DNA of 13,053 nt, from contig JAGOIS010000025.1 of NCBI GenBank assembly GCA_017995495.1, positions 1 to 13,053 of the forward strand, in the 5' to 3' direction. Shown here piece after piece: positions 1 to 6,808 of the stretch. The notes beneath the pieces were generated by a model. It saw only the letters and a list, made by a program, of their open reading frames with translations, made no database searches and was not told the origin of the DNA. The position numbers and the translations under genes are program-made. The stretch comes from Candidatus Cloacimonadota bacterium (GTDB lineage: Bacteria; Cloacimonadota; Cloacimonadia; Cloacimonadales; Cloacimonadaceae). Positions within the stretch are counted from its first letter, which is position 1, and each line of letters begins with the position of its first letter.

Positions 1-629
1 TTCAGTAGCTATTTGTCTTTACAAAGGCATTTCTATGCTCAGTCAACGCGGCCTTTGCACCGCTTTACACACTGAAAGTCACTTTCTAAACCGCTGTTTT
101 GGTGTCAAGCGGAATTTTCTGACCCTCCCCATCCGGAACTAATCGCGAAAATAATGGCAAAATGCCATCCCCCTCGCGCTCAGGGGATGAAGAGGGATAT
201 CATTCAGCCAACGAAGCCCCCATTAGGAGCCGAAAATGCTTGCCTGCGTTCATCTGTTCCTCCTTTTCTCCGCCCTGAGGCTGGGCGTATTCACCTCTTG
301 CTTGCCTCCCCTTCAGTTCCCATTGATCCATTGGGATGTCAGCGGGAAGTGAATGGCCTGTGGATGGGAAGAGGCTCAGAGAGCCTCGATAATAAATGAA
401 CAAACACGGAAAAATAGCATAGACGAGAATGGTAGTATCAACTGGATGATTGTAACATATGCCCTTGCTTGTAGGATGCCCGGAATTCAACTCCGAGGGA
501 GCAAGAGATGGATCCCGGGTGACTGGAGCGAAGGGACAAAAGGATTTTCCCGCAAGCATATGATTGAGCCAAAGTGCTTCCTTTTCCTCTACCGACTGCG
601 GTAGGTAGAGAGATTTGAAGTGGAGGATA
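1..629. other. Gene-poor, hairpin-rich intergenic region
   Basis: I find no convincing protein gene here. Open frames exist on both strands, but their translations are rich in P, R and S, look unlike the neighbouring proteins, and partly overlap the real gene to the right. The region has several perfect or near-perfect hairpins: 154-168 (ATGGC/GCCAT, 5-base loop), 166-189 (CATCCCC/GGGGATG, 10-base loop), 271-287 (CGCCC/GGGCG), 371-387 (GAGGCTC/GAGCCTC, 3-base loop) and 589-604 (CTACCG/CGGTAG, 4-base loop). The last lies just past the stop of the tcdA-like gene but has no U-tract, so it is not a standard intrinsic terminator. The region may be a structured untranslated RNA, a dispersed intergenic repeat or a decayed gene. 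The sequence alone does not decide. Confidence 0.5.
200..253 (-). CDS. Possible 17-residue leader peptide or small ORF
   Basis: A very short frame begins with ATG at 253 and stops at 200. What makes it notable is a perfect Shine-Dalgarno sequence, AAGGAGG at 259-265, five bases before the ATG. The peptide begins MNAGKHFRLLMG and shows no run of one amino acid that would suggest a classical attenuator. Its basic and then hydrophobic start resembles the beginning of a signal peptide, so it could also be the stub of a broken gene. Hairpins at 166-189 and 154-168 follow, with a weak T-rich stretch on the minus strand. Nothing shows that it is translated, and I assign no function. Confidence 0.2.
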   Translation of the reverse strand: MNAGKHFRLLMGASLAE

Positions 630-1364
630 TCAGGGGTTGATGATCTCTCGGATAACCCAACTGGCGGCGAACATGCCCATGATGGCGGGCAGATAACTGA
701 TCGAGCCCACAGTTTTGCGTTGGCGTCCGCGCTGGAGGATGATCTCCTCGGGTGTGCTGTCATCCTCTTCCGGGCGCAGGGGCGGTTCGGAGGACCAGAC
801 GCAGGGAAAATCGGCCTTGATGCCCCGCCGTCCAAGGAATTTACGCACGCGGCGAGCCAGGGGGCAGTTGTGGGACTTACTAAGGGGCGTAAGATGGATC
901 TGGGTGGGGTCGAGCCTGTTGCCGGCGCCCATCACGGTGATGAATTTCCATTCCTGGCTTACGGCGTATTCCAGCAGGCCGATCTTGGGCCCAAGGCTGT
1001 CGATGGCGTCGATGAGGAAATCCGCTCCGACAAGCAGGTCCGAGCGGTTGTCGGCATCCAGAAACTCCTGATGGCAGACCACTTCCGCCTGCGGATTGAT
1101 GGCCAGCAACCGGCGCCGCATCACCTCGACCTTGGGTTGGCCAACAGTGTCGCGCAAGGCAAGGAGTTGGCGGTTGAGATTGGTCACACTCACCACGTCA
1201 AAATCTATGAGGATGAAATGGCCGATGCCCGCACGGGCGAGTGCTTCCACAGCGTAGGAACCCACTCCGCCCAGCCCGGCGACGCAGATCTTGGCGTTCC
1301 CCAGCTTTCGCTGAGCGGATTGGCCCAACAGCAGCGCGCTGCGGTTGAAGGCGAAATCAGCCAC
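630..1364 (-). CDS. tcdA: tRNA threonylcarbamoyladenosine dehydratase (TcdA/CsdL type)
   Basis: This is an E1-like ThiF/MoeB-fold enzyme of 244 residues; E. coli TcdA has about 268. In the family it activates the carboxyl of t6A37 in tRNA with ATP and cyclises it to ct6A. The nucleotide-binding loop GLGGVGS spans residues 30-36, the acidic strand LIDFD 52-56, the NRQ motif 64-66, and IDAIDS 118-123. The sequence ALRDTVGQPKVEVM and the later DPTQI segment (152-156) are typical of TcdA rather than ThiF or MoeB, and no ThiF-type CxxC zinc pair is evident. The start is GTG at 1364, with GGAG seven bases upstream. It overlaps the end of the TatD gene by 8 bases, so it is probably translated by coupling as the last gene of the exporter-tatD-tcdA operon. 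Confidence 0.85.
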   Translation of the reverse strand: MADFAFNRSALLLGQSAQRKLGNAKICVAGLGGVGSYAVEALARAGIGHFILIDFDVVSVTNLNRQLLALRDTVGQPKVEVMRRRLLAINPQAEVVCHQEFLDADNRSDLLVGADFLIDAIDSLGPKIGLLEYAVSQEWKFITVMGAGNRLDPTQIHLTPLSKSHNCPLARRVRKFLGRRGIKADFPCVWSSEPPLRPEEDDSTPEEIILQRGRQRKTVGSISYLPAIMGMFAASWVIREIINP

Positions 1365-2118
1365 GCGAGTGCTCCGTCAGCGCGGCGAGGCTGTCATTCT
1401 GGATCCGAGCGAAGTCCGCTCTGGTGACACCGCCCCGTTCACAAGCACCGGAGATCACGTCCAGCAGCCGAAACAGCGGATTGGGCTCGTTATGTCTAAC
1501 ATAATGCCGGGTGATGTCAGTTTCCGCGAGGAAGCGCCGGGTGGCCAGCATTTCCAGCAGCAGGGCGTGTTTGTCCGGTCTCAGGATTCGCTCGCCAATG
1601 GTGAAGTGACTGCCCAGACTGGCCAGCAGCCTGAAGCCCTCCAAACTACCGGCATAGCCGTGCACAAGATAGCGCAGGGGAAAGGCTTTCAGGATCTCAA
1701 ATGCCCGCTGTTGATGCCCAACGATATGCAGCACCACCGGCAAATCATGTTCTGCAGCAAGCTCCAGCTGTGGAATGAGGATCTCTTCCTGCTGCTGCAG
1801 CGGTGGGCCGTGGCGGTCCAAACCAATCTCCCCCACTGCCCAGATCTTCCTGAACGTGCAGAGGGGGGCGATGTTTTCCAAGGTAAGGTCGCAGTCGTCG
1901 TAATTGGGGTGGATGCCTGCGCTGAAGATGATCTGGGGATCAGGATGGTCCAGATGGTATTGAACCTCGGCCCGGGTGAGCGCGGAAGAGAGATAACGGT
2001 TGATGCCATGGTCCGCAGCTTCGGCCAGTAGAGGCTTCAGAGGCATCATGACACTAAGATTGGCCAGATGGCAATGGCCGTCAACGAAAGCGGAGGATAA
2101 GGCTTGAGACTTGGTCAT
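1357..2118 (-). CDS. tatD: TatD-family metal-dependent hydrolase (putative DNase)
   Basis: A 253-residue TIM-barrel amidohydrolase-type protein of the TatD/YcfH family. Characterised members are Mg-dependent 3'-5' exonucleases or D-aminoacyl-tRNA-related hydrolases in the cytoplasm. The metal-binding motif HCH is at residues 15-17, the central glutamate in AVGEIGLD at E97, the barrel histidines at H131 and H153, and the late LAETD motif has D201. All expected ligands are therefore present, although overall identity to well-known TatD proteins seems low. I chose the ATG at 2118 because it puts HCH at the usual distance from the N-terminus and forms an ATGA overlap with the stop of the exporter gene. 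A longer frame from 2160 would only add residues lying inside the exporter gene. The substrate cannot be inferred. Confidence 0.85.
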   Translation of the reverse strand: MTKSQALSSAFVDGHCHLANLSVMMPLKPLLAEAADHGINRYLSSALTRAEVQYHLDHPDPQIIFSAGIHPNYDDCDLTLENIAPLCTFRKIWAVGEIGLDRHGPPLQQQEEILIPQLELAAEHDLPVVLHIVGHQQRAFEILKAFPLRYLVHGYAGSLEGFRLLASLGSHFTIGERILRPDKHALLLEMLATRRFLAETDITRHYVRHNEPNPLFRLLDVISGACERGGVTRADFARIQNDSLAALTEHSRG

Positions 2119-4040
2119 TCCTGATATTGGGCGGCGTGGAGCTGGCGGTAGCGGGAACAAGACCGTAATAGTTCCTCGTGGCTGCCCTGACCCACTATCC
2201 GTCCGCGCTCCAAAACAATGATACGATCCGCTTTAAGCACGGTGGAGAGGCGGTGGGCGATCATGATCACGGTGCGGTTGGCGGTGGCTGCATCGATTGC
2301 TTCCTGCACGAGTTTTTCGCTTTCGGTGTCGAGCGCGCTGGTGGCCTCGTCAAGAATGAGGATGGGAGGGTTGCCAACCACGGCGCGGGCGATGCAGAGG
2401 CGCTGTTTCTGACCGCCGGAAAGGTTCGCGCCCTTGGTTTGCAGAACTTCATCGTATTGGCCGGGCAGCTGGAGGATGAACTCCTCGGCGTGGGCGATCC
2501 GGGCGGCTTTGCGGATCTGTTCGTCGCTAACCTCGGCCAGGCATCCGTAGGCAATATTTTCGCTGATAGTGCGGGTGAAGAGAATACTTTCCTGGGTGAC
2601 AACCCCGAAGAGGCTGCGGAGATCTGATAGCTTGATCTGGCGGATGTCCAGGCCATCGATGCGGATTTCTCCGGAACTGACATCGTACATGCGGTTGAAG
2701 AGGTTGGCAAGGGTGGTCTTGCCTCCGCCGCTGGCGCCTACGAAAGCAACCTTTTCGCCCTTGGCAACTTTTAGGCAAAGGTCATGCAACACAGGCCGTT
2801 CGGTTTTGTAGGCAAAACCCACTCGGTCGAACTCGATCTCCGAACTGAACCCCTCCTTTGCCACTGCGTCCGGGGCTTCCTTCACATCCGCTTCGCGGTT
2901 GAGCACAAAGAACACGCGGCTGAGCGAGACTGTGGCCTTCCTGACGTCGGCATAGATCAGGGTGAGGTTTTTCATCGGGTGAAGCAGAGAGAAAATCGCG
3001 AAGAGGAAGGCGGTGAAATCACCTACGGAAAAACCGGAGCCGGGGGCCAGGATCATCCTGCCGCCCAGGATGATCACGATCACCCCGGTGAAAACGGTGT
3101 TCAACTCCGAAAGCGGTATGCTCAGGGACGAGTAGTATTGGGCCTTTTTCCAAAATCGTACGTAGGCGGAATTGGCACTGCTAAAATCGCGGCTCTCGCT
3201 TTCCTCGCGGCGAAAGGTTTTCACGATCTTCATGCTGTTCAGGGCTTCCTCCACAGCGGAAAACATGGTGGAAAGATGCGCCTGGATGCGCTGGGAATTC
3301 CTTTTGATCTGCTTGCCCAGCCAGCCCACAAAGAGGGTGAAAAAGGGCACCACAATCAGCCCATACAAGAAGAGGCGGGGGCTGAGGAGCAGCGCGACGC
3401 GCATGTAAACGAGGATGGTGACGATATCCAGGATGCCTTCCAGCAAGGACCTGATGAAGCTTTCGCTCACTATCTCCGCGTCGTTGACCATCCGCACCAT
3501 GGCGTCGCCGATCCGGCTCTGGTTGAAGAAATCCAGCGACTGGCCCATATAGCTGGCAAACATCGCCTCGCGGAGGTCGCGGATGGTGTTTCCGCGCAAA
3601 CGGACGAAGAGCACCTTCTGGAGGTAGAAAAAAACGTTTTTGGCCAGGATCACGGCCACCACAAAGAGGCACAGGGCATAGAGCAAAACCAGCGGATCAG
3701 TGGCCAGCATCAGCTTTTGGATCTCATGCCAGAGCGGAACCAAACCCCTGAGGCCACCGAGCGAAAAAATGCTACCCACGCCCTGCCAGAAAGAAGACCA
3801 GGTAGCAGCCAAGGCCCAGAAAAAGCCGCCCAAGCTGGCGTGGACGATCTCGCCTCCGGAGGGTTTGAAGACATAATCGAAAAGGGGGATGACAAGGGTG
3901 ATGCTGATGCCGCTGAACAGGGCGTAGAGCAGCATGGCCAGCATTCCGGCGATTAGCAGGGGCCAATAGCGGAACATGATGGCGTAGATCTGACGCAGGT
4001 CCTTCCAAGTACCCGCAGTGCTCTGGTTTTCTCTGTTCAT
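2115..4040 (-). CDS. ABC exporter, fused membrane and ATPase domains (MsbA-like)
   Basis: A half-transporter of 641 residues working as a homodimer in the inner membrane. Residues 1-380 form the type-1 exporter membrane domain, with hydrophobic segments near 26-50, 115-140, 205-240 and 315-350. Residues 400-641 form the ATPase. Walker A GASGGGKT is at 435-442, the Q-loop Q483, signature LSGGQ 540-544, Walker B LILDE 561-565, and the switch histidine H596. All catalytic residues are present, so it should hydrolyse ATP. Lipid A, lipid or drug export is possible; the sequence does not give the substrate. The start at 4040 (MNRENQ) places the N-terminus about 20 residues before the first membrane helix, as in MsbA. 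There is no good ribosome-binding site, and the tRNA terminator ends 11 bases upstream. First gene of the operon with tatD and tcdA. Confidence 0.9.
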   Translation of the reverse strand: MNRENQSTAGTWKDLRQIYAIMFRYWPLLIAGMLAMLLYALFSGISITLVIPLFDYVFKPSGGEIVHASLGGFFWALAATWSSFWQGVGSIFSLGGLRGLVPLWHEIQKLMLATDPLVLLYALCLFVVAVILAKNVFFYLQKVLFVRLRGNTIRDLREAMFASYMGQSLDFFNQSRIGDAMVRMVNDAEIVSESFIRSLLEGILDIVTILVYMRVALLLSPRLFLYGLIVVPFFTLFVGWLGKQIKRNSQRIQAHLSTMFSAVEEALNSMKIVKTFRREESESRDFSSANSAYVRFWKKAQYYSSLSIPLSELNTVFTGVIVIILGGRMILAPGSGFSVGDFTAFLFAIFSLLHPMKNLTLIYADVRKATVSLSRVFFVLNREADVKEAPDAVAKEGFSSEIEFDRVGFAYKTERPVLHDLCLKVAKGEKVAFVGASGGGKTTLANLFNRMYDVSSGEIRIDGLDIRQIKLSDLRSLFGVVTQESILFTRTISENIAYGCLAEVSDEQIRKAARIAHAEEFILQLPGQYDEVLQTKGANLSGGQKQRLCIARAVVGNPPILILDEATSALDTESEKLVQEAIDAATANRTVIMIAHRLSTVLKADRIIVLERGRIVGQGSHEELLRSCSRYRQLHAAQYQE

Positions 4041-4051
4041 GGTCAGGCCAT

Positions 4052-4075
4052 AAAAAAAAGCCAGCGATTGCTGGC
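4052..4075 (-). terminator. Intrinsic terminator of the tRNA-Arg gene
   Basis: On the minus strand a perfect 6-bp stem, GCCAGC/GCTGGC (4060-4075), with a 4-base loop is followed by eight consecutive T residues (4052-4059). It lies 11 bases past the encoded CCA of the tRNA and ends 11 bases before the exporter ATG, so any transcript reaching the exporter from the tRNA promoter must read through it. Confidence 0.85.
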
Positions 4076-4086
4076 AAGGAAAAAGA

Positions 4087-4163
4087 TGGCACGCCCTGAG
4101 GGATTCGAACCCCCAACCTTCTGATCCGTAGTCAGATGCTCTATCCAATTGAGCCAAGGGCGC
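4087..4163 (-). tRNA. tRNA-Arg, anticodon ACG
   Basis: A complete 77-base cloverleaf with the terminal CCA encoded (4087-4089). The acceptor arms GCGCCCT and AGGGCGT pair over seven positions with one G-T at the first pair, and the discriminator base is G. The anticodon stem TCTGA/TCAGA encloses the loop CTACGGA, which gives anticodon ACG. The T arm GGGGG/CCCTC encloses TTCGAAT. A34 is presumably converted to inosine to read CGU, CGC and CGA, as for this tRNA elsewhere. It is transcribed away from the UPF0173 gene and has its own terminator. Confidence 0.97.
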
Positions 4164-4179
4164 AAGTTTGTACCAAAGT

Positions 4180-4202
4180 CAGACAGGGCGGGTTTCTGTC
4201 AA
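4180..4202 (-). promoter_or_regulatory. Candidate promoter for tRNA-Arg (-35 only clear)
   Basis: A consensus TTGACA hexamer lies at 4197-4202 on the minus strand, about 34 bases before the mature tRNA 5' end, a sensible distance for a -35 element. No good -10 follows at 16-18 bases. A TGGTACAAA stretch nearer the gene resembles an extended -10 but would start transcription almost at the mature tRNA end. The call is therefore tentative. Confidence 0.3.
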
Positions 4203-4281
4203 GAACAATATCCAAGCGCGTAGGGATAAAGATATTGCTTGACGTGCCTGACAGGACTTCCGAAATTAGGATGAAAACGAT

Positions 4282-4290
4282 GGGAAGGAA
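4282..4290 (+). promoter_or_regulatory. Ribosome-binding site fixing the UPF0173 start
   Basis: GGGAAGGAA ends four bases before the ATG at 4295. It favours this start over the in-frame ATGs at 4271 and 4280 and over the long extension into the tRNA gene. Confidence 0.75.
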
Positions 4291-4294
4291 AGAG

Positions 4295-4972
4295 ATGAAA
4301 CTTAAATATTTGGGCCATTCCGGCTTTGCCTTGCTCAGCGCTGCCGGGCACAGGGTGTTGATCGATCCATATCTGGACAACAATCCGCAGGCACCGGTGA
4401 AATCCGGCGCGATAGACGCGGATTACATCATTCCCACCCATGCCCACGGTGACCATCTGGGTGATTCCCTGGCCATCGCCAAGCGTTGCGGTTCCCTGCT
4501 CATCTGCGTGGCCGAACTGGCCGGATACCTTTCTGGCAAAGGGTTAAAGCCACATCCGATGCAGATTGGCGGCGGGCACGAATTTCCCTTTGGCAGGGTG
4601 AAACTAACCCCTGCCTGGCATGGCAGCCTGACCCCAGACGGCAGCTACGCCGGCCTCGCCGCCGGTGTTCTGGTCTGGATGGACGGCATCTGCGTCTATC
4701 ACGCCGGCGACACAGGGTTGTTCGGTGACATGAAACTGATCGGCGAAATGAACAAGGTGGACTATTTCCTGGTGCCGATCGGCGACAACTTCACCATGGG
4801 TCCCGAAGACGCGCTGAAGGCGGTGGAATTTGTGCAACCGCGGGTGGTGATCCCCATGCACTACAACACCTGGCCGGTGATCAACACCGATCCGCAGGCT
4901 TTCGCCGCAAGGGTTCGCGACCAGGGCAAAGAATGCCAGGTGCTCAACCCCGGAGAGGAAATACAAGCCTGA
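4295..4972 (+). CDS. UPF0173 family metal-dependent hydrolase
   Basis: A 225-residue metallo-beta-lactamase-fold protein, the usual length for UPF0173 (YtkL-like). It begins MKLKYLGHSGF, characteristic of the family. The metal-binding motif HAHGDH is at residues 49-54, H109 lies in the WHG motif, D139 in HAGDT, and H189 in the closing MHYNTWP motif. All expected metal ligands are present, so it is probably an active cytoplasmic hydrolase, but the substrate of this family is not well established. It is the only protein gene on the plus strand. It diverges from the tRNA-Arg gene across a 131-base gap and converges on tpx with 26 bases between the stops. A TTGACG hexamer at 4239-4244 is a possible -35, but no good -10 follows. 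Confidence 0.9.
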   Translation: MKLKYLGHSGFALLSAAGHRVLIDPYLDNNPQAPVKSGAIDADYIIPTHAHGDHLGDSLAIAKRCGSLLICVAELAGYLSGKGLKPHPMQIGGGHEFPFGRVKLTPAWHGSLTPDGSYAGLAAGVLVWMDGICVYHAGDTGLFGDMKLIGEMNKVDYFLVPIGDNFTMGPEDALKAVEFVQPRVVIPMHYNTWPVINTDPQAFAARVRDQGKECQVLNPGEEIQA

Positions 4973-4998
4973 ACGACTGGCCGACAACAGAGCTTAGC

Positions 4999-5502
4999 TT
5001 ATTTCTTGAGAGCCTTGAGCGCGGCAGCGTAATCCGGCTCGTGAGCGATATCATCCACCAGTTCGCGGTAAAGCACTTTGCCGTCGGTATCGAACACGAT
5101 CACCGCCCGGGCCAGTAATCCAGCCAAGGGGCCGTCGATCATTTCCAAGCCGTAGTTTTTGCCGAAATCGCGGTTGCGCAGCTCGGACAATGTGATCACC
5201 CTCTCTATCCCTTCGGCTCCGCAAAAGCGTCCCAGGGCGAAAGGCAGATCACGGGAAATGCAGAGGATGGCGGCGTTTTTCACCTTGGCTGCCTCGGCGT
5301 TGAAGGTGCGCACGCTCATGGCGCAGACGGCGGTGTCCACGCTGGGGAAGACGTTGAGCAGGATCTTTTTACCCTTGAAATCCCCCAAGGAGTGATCCGA
5401 AAGGTCGTTGGCGGTCAGCAGGAAATCCCTGGCTTTGGAGCCCAAGCGGGGCAGGGCGCCGGAGGTGTTCACTGGATTGCCTTTGAGTTTGGTTTTAGCC
5501 AT
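4999..5502 (-). CDS. tpx: Thiol peroxidase Tpx (atypical 2-Cys peroxiredoxin)
   Basis: A 167-residue peroxiredoxin of the Tpx subfamily, which reduces hydrogen and alkyl peroxides using thioredoxin as electron donor. The active-site segment PSVDTAVC spans residues 53-60, with peroxidatic C60 and catalytic T57. The resolving cysteine is C94 in FCGAEG, the spacing found in E. coli Tpx (61/95). R132 near RAVIVFD probably supports the active site. The family usually shows P or G before VC in this motif; alanine here is a mild change. The ATG at 5502 has AAAGG eight bases upstream, and a promoter lies at 5545-5572. Monocistronic as far as can be seen, separated from the upstream operon by a candidate terminator. 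No signal peptide, so cytoplasmic. Confidence 0.95.
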   Translation of the reverse strand: MAKTKLKGNPVNTSGALPRLGSKARDFLLTANDLSDHSLGDFKGKKILLNVFPSVDTAVCAMSVRTFNAEAAKVKNAAILCISRDLPFALGRFCGAEGIERVITLSELRNRDFGKNYGLEMIDGPLAGLLARAVIVFDTDGKVLYRELVDDIAHEPDYAAALKALKK

Positions 5503-5544
5503 GTCAATATCCTTTATAATTAATAGGGTTTATTTTTTGGGGAT

Positions 5545-5572
5545 AGTATAACCAAAAATGAAGCTTGGGCAA
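5545..5572 (-). promoter_or_regulatory. Candidate sigma-70-type promoter for tpx
   Basis: The -35 hexamer TTGCCC (5567-5572) and -10 TATACT (5545-5550) are 16 bases apart, matching the consensus at 4/6 and 5/6. Transcription would begin near 5538, leaving a short AT-rich leader before the ribosome-binding site of tpx. Confidence 0.5.
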
Positions 5573-5583
5573 GATCCACCGAG

Positions 5584-5633
5584 CAACAAAAGACCCCGGC
5601 TTGCCCGCCCCGGAGGACAGGAATACCGGGATC
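5584..5633 (-). terminator. Candidate terminator of the dksA-lspA-porV-like operon
   Basis: On the minus strand GATCCCGG (5626-5633) can pair with CCGGGGTC (5592-5599), an 8-bp GC-rich stem with one T-G wobble, followed by TTTTGTTG. The loop is long (26 bases) and holds a second CCGGGG that could pair instead, so efficiency is uncertain. The position, 18 bases past the last stop and just before the tpx promoter, supports the call. Confidence 0.45.
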
Positions 5634-5651
5634 AATTTATCTGACGGGGGA

Positions 5652-5933
5652 TCAGAAGAAAAAGAGCTTGACGATGATCGCGATCAGGAGAGCGGAATTG
5701 ATCGCCGTCCAAATAATGAGGTTGTGTTTGAACGACCTGATCTCATCTCGGTTGATCAGGGCTTTCTTTTCCACTCTCACGATCAGATTTTCAATGGTCG
5801 CCAGCTTTTCTTCCGATTCGTCGTGTTTCTTGATGTTGGTGTTGTGGTTCAAATCCCGCTTGAAATGGTTGAATATCTCCCAAGCCACGGGGATGAAAGC
5901 GGGAAGCAGTTTCTTAAAGGTCAATCCGGGCAT
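5652..5933 (-). CDS. Small hypothetical protein with C-terminal membrane anchor
   Basis: I do not recognise this 93-residue protein. Residues 8-20 are hydrophobic or amphipathic, 27-45 are charged, 40-70 could form a short coiled coil (EEKLATIENLIVRVEKKALI), and 72-93 form a clear transmembrane helix ending in FFF. The order of coiled coil then terminal helix is reminiscent of XhlA-type or other small tail-anchored proteins, but I see no specific motif. It is very probably real: it starts 14 bases after the PorV-like gene with a perfect AAGGAG seven bases before the ATG. It is the last gene of the operon and is followed by a candidate terminator. It may act at the inner membrane together with the envelope proteins encoded upstream; that is inference from position only. 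Confidence 0.75.
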   Translation of the reverse strand: MPGLTFKKLLPAFIPVAWEIFNHFKRDLNHNTNIKKHDESEEKLATIENLIVRVEKKALINRDEIRSFKHNLIIWTAINSALLIAIIVKLFFF

Positions 5934-5947
5934 GTGGAAGCTCCTTG

Positions 5948-6790
5948 TCAGAATTTATAGCCAAGATTCCCGTACAGGGTTCCGGGCAGCACCGCGTGGG
6001 TGGAGTAGGAAAGGTCGAGTTCGATGCCTTTGACGTTGAGGCCGACGCCGGCGTTCCAAGTGGCGGGATTTGAATGAACCCCGAAACGGACAGCCAGCGG
6101 TTCGAACAGGCGCACTTCTACGCCGCCCATGAATTCGGTTTCCTTGGCGAAGTCTTTCTTCACGTCCAGGCTGGTGATCACGTTTTCATAGGGTATGTAG
6201 GAAACACCGAGGGCCAGTCTGGAGGGCAGGGTATGCTGGTTGGATTCGCCCATCACGGCTTGGTTGAGATTGCTGACGCTGAAGCCAAGCTTGGTGCGTC
6301 CATGCAAAAAGGCGGTGGCGCCAAGATCGAAGCCAAAGGCGTCGTCGGTATCTTCATCGATAAATTGCAGACGATGGTAGTTCACGCTGTAGCCGACGCT
6401 GATCTGGGAATGGATGTCATTCTGCAGGTTAAAGGCGTGGCCGGCGGTCCAGATCTGTTCGCTCATCAGGTGTTCATCTTCGAAATTGACGTCGAAGAGC
6501 CGGGCGCCGATAGCCAGGGTGCCCAGTTTCTTGGGCAGTTGTGCACCCACGGCTGCGGTTTTGAACTCGGAGAAAGGCTTGCCGTAGAGCTGGCTGAAGC
6601 CCACCTGGGCCTCCAGCTTGACGTTGGCGAGGCCGGCGGGGTTGAAATAGAGGGAGTTCACGTCGTCCGCTACTCCGGTGTAAGCTCCGCCCATGCCACG
6701 AGCCCGGGCCGAGGGGATGTAGTCATCGAACACAGCCAGCAGCATTGCCGTTTGGATCAGGATGAGGGTGATGAAAACTATCTTCTTCAT
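5948..6790 (-). CDS. PorV/UPF0164-like outer-membrane beta-barrel protein
   Basis: A 280-residue protein with a signal peptide (residues 1 to about 19) and alternating beta-strand character throughout. The last residues, GNLGYKF, end in the aromatic residue typical of outer-membrane barrels. The N-terminal segment ARARGMGGAYTGVADDVNSL, leading into FNPAGLA (about 28-55), is the hallmark of the PorV/PorQ/UPF0164 branch related to FadL. In Bacteroidota PorV is the shuttle of the type IX secretion system, but many related barrels in other FCB phyla have unknown roles and this protein is shorter than true PorV. The ATG at 6790 is preceded by GGGAG eight bases upstream. It follows the secreted multidomain gene by 18 bases, and a gene at the right edge of the window encodes a type IX-like tail, which makes a role in export or surface attachment plausible. 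Confidence 0.8.
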   Translation of the reverse strand: MKKIVFITLILIQTAMLLAVFDDYIPSARARGMGGAYTGVADDVNSLYFNPAGLANVKLEAQVGFSQLYGKPFSEFKTAAVGAQLPKKLGTLAIGARLFDVNFEDEHLMSEQIWTAGHAFNLQNDIHSQISVGYSVNYHRLQFIDEDTDDAFGFDLGATAFLHGRTKLGFSVSNLNQAVMGESNQHTLPSRLALGVSYIPYENVITSLDVKKDFAKETEFMGGVEVRLFEPLAVRFGVHSNPATWNAGVGLNVKGIELDLSYSTHAVLPGTLYGNLGYKF

Positions 6791-6808
6791 TATTCTGTCT
6801 CCCGGAGC

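Noticed and set aside
589..604. Hairpin after tcdA as an intrinsic terminator
   Set aside because: The 6-bp stem is followed by AGGAAAAGG on the minus strand, with no U-tract.
200..835. 211-residue minus-strand frame running from the tcdA gene into the intergenic region
   Set aside because: Its first part is antisense-frame shadow of tcdA, its composition is not protein-like, and no ribosome-binding site precedes its start.
615..2031. Plus-strand frames of 270 and 228 residues opposite tcdA and tatD
   Set aside because: Both are shadows; the minus-strand products show complete catalytic motifs.
2119..2160. Longer TatD start at 2160
   Set aside because: It adds 14 residues read inside the exporter gene; the ATG at 2118 gives an ATGA overlap and the normal distance to the HCH motif.
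2784..3956. 390-residue plus-strand frame opposite the ABC exporter
   Set aside because: It is the reverse-strand shadow of a gene with all ABC motifs; the translation is rich in H, Q, E and G, with no family resemblance.
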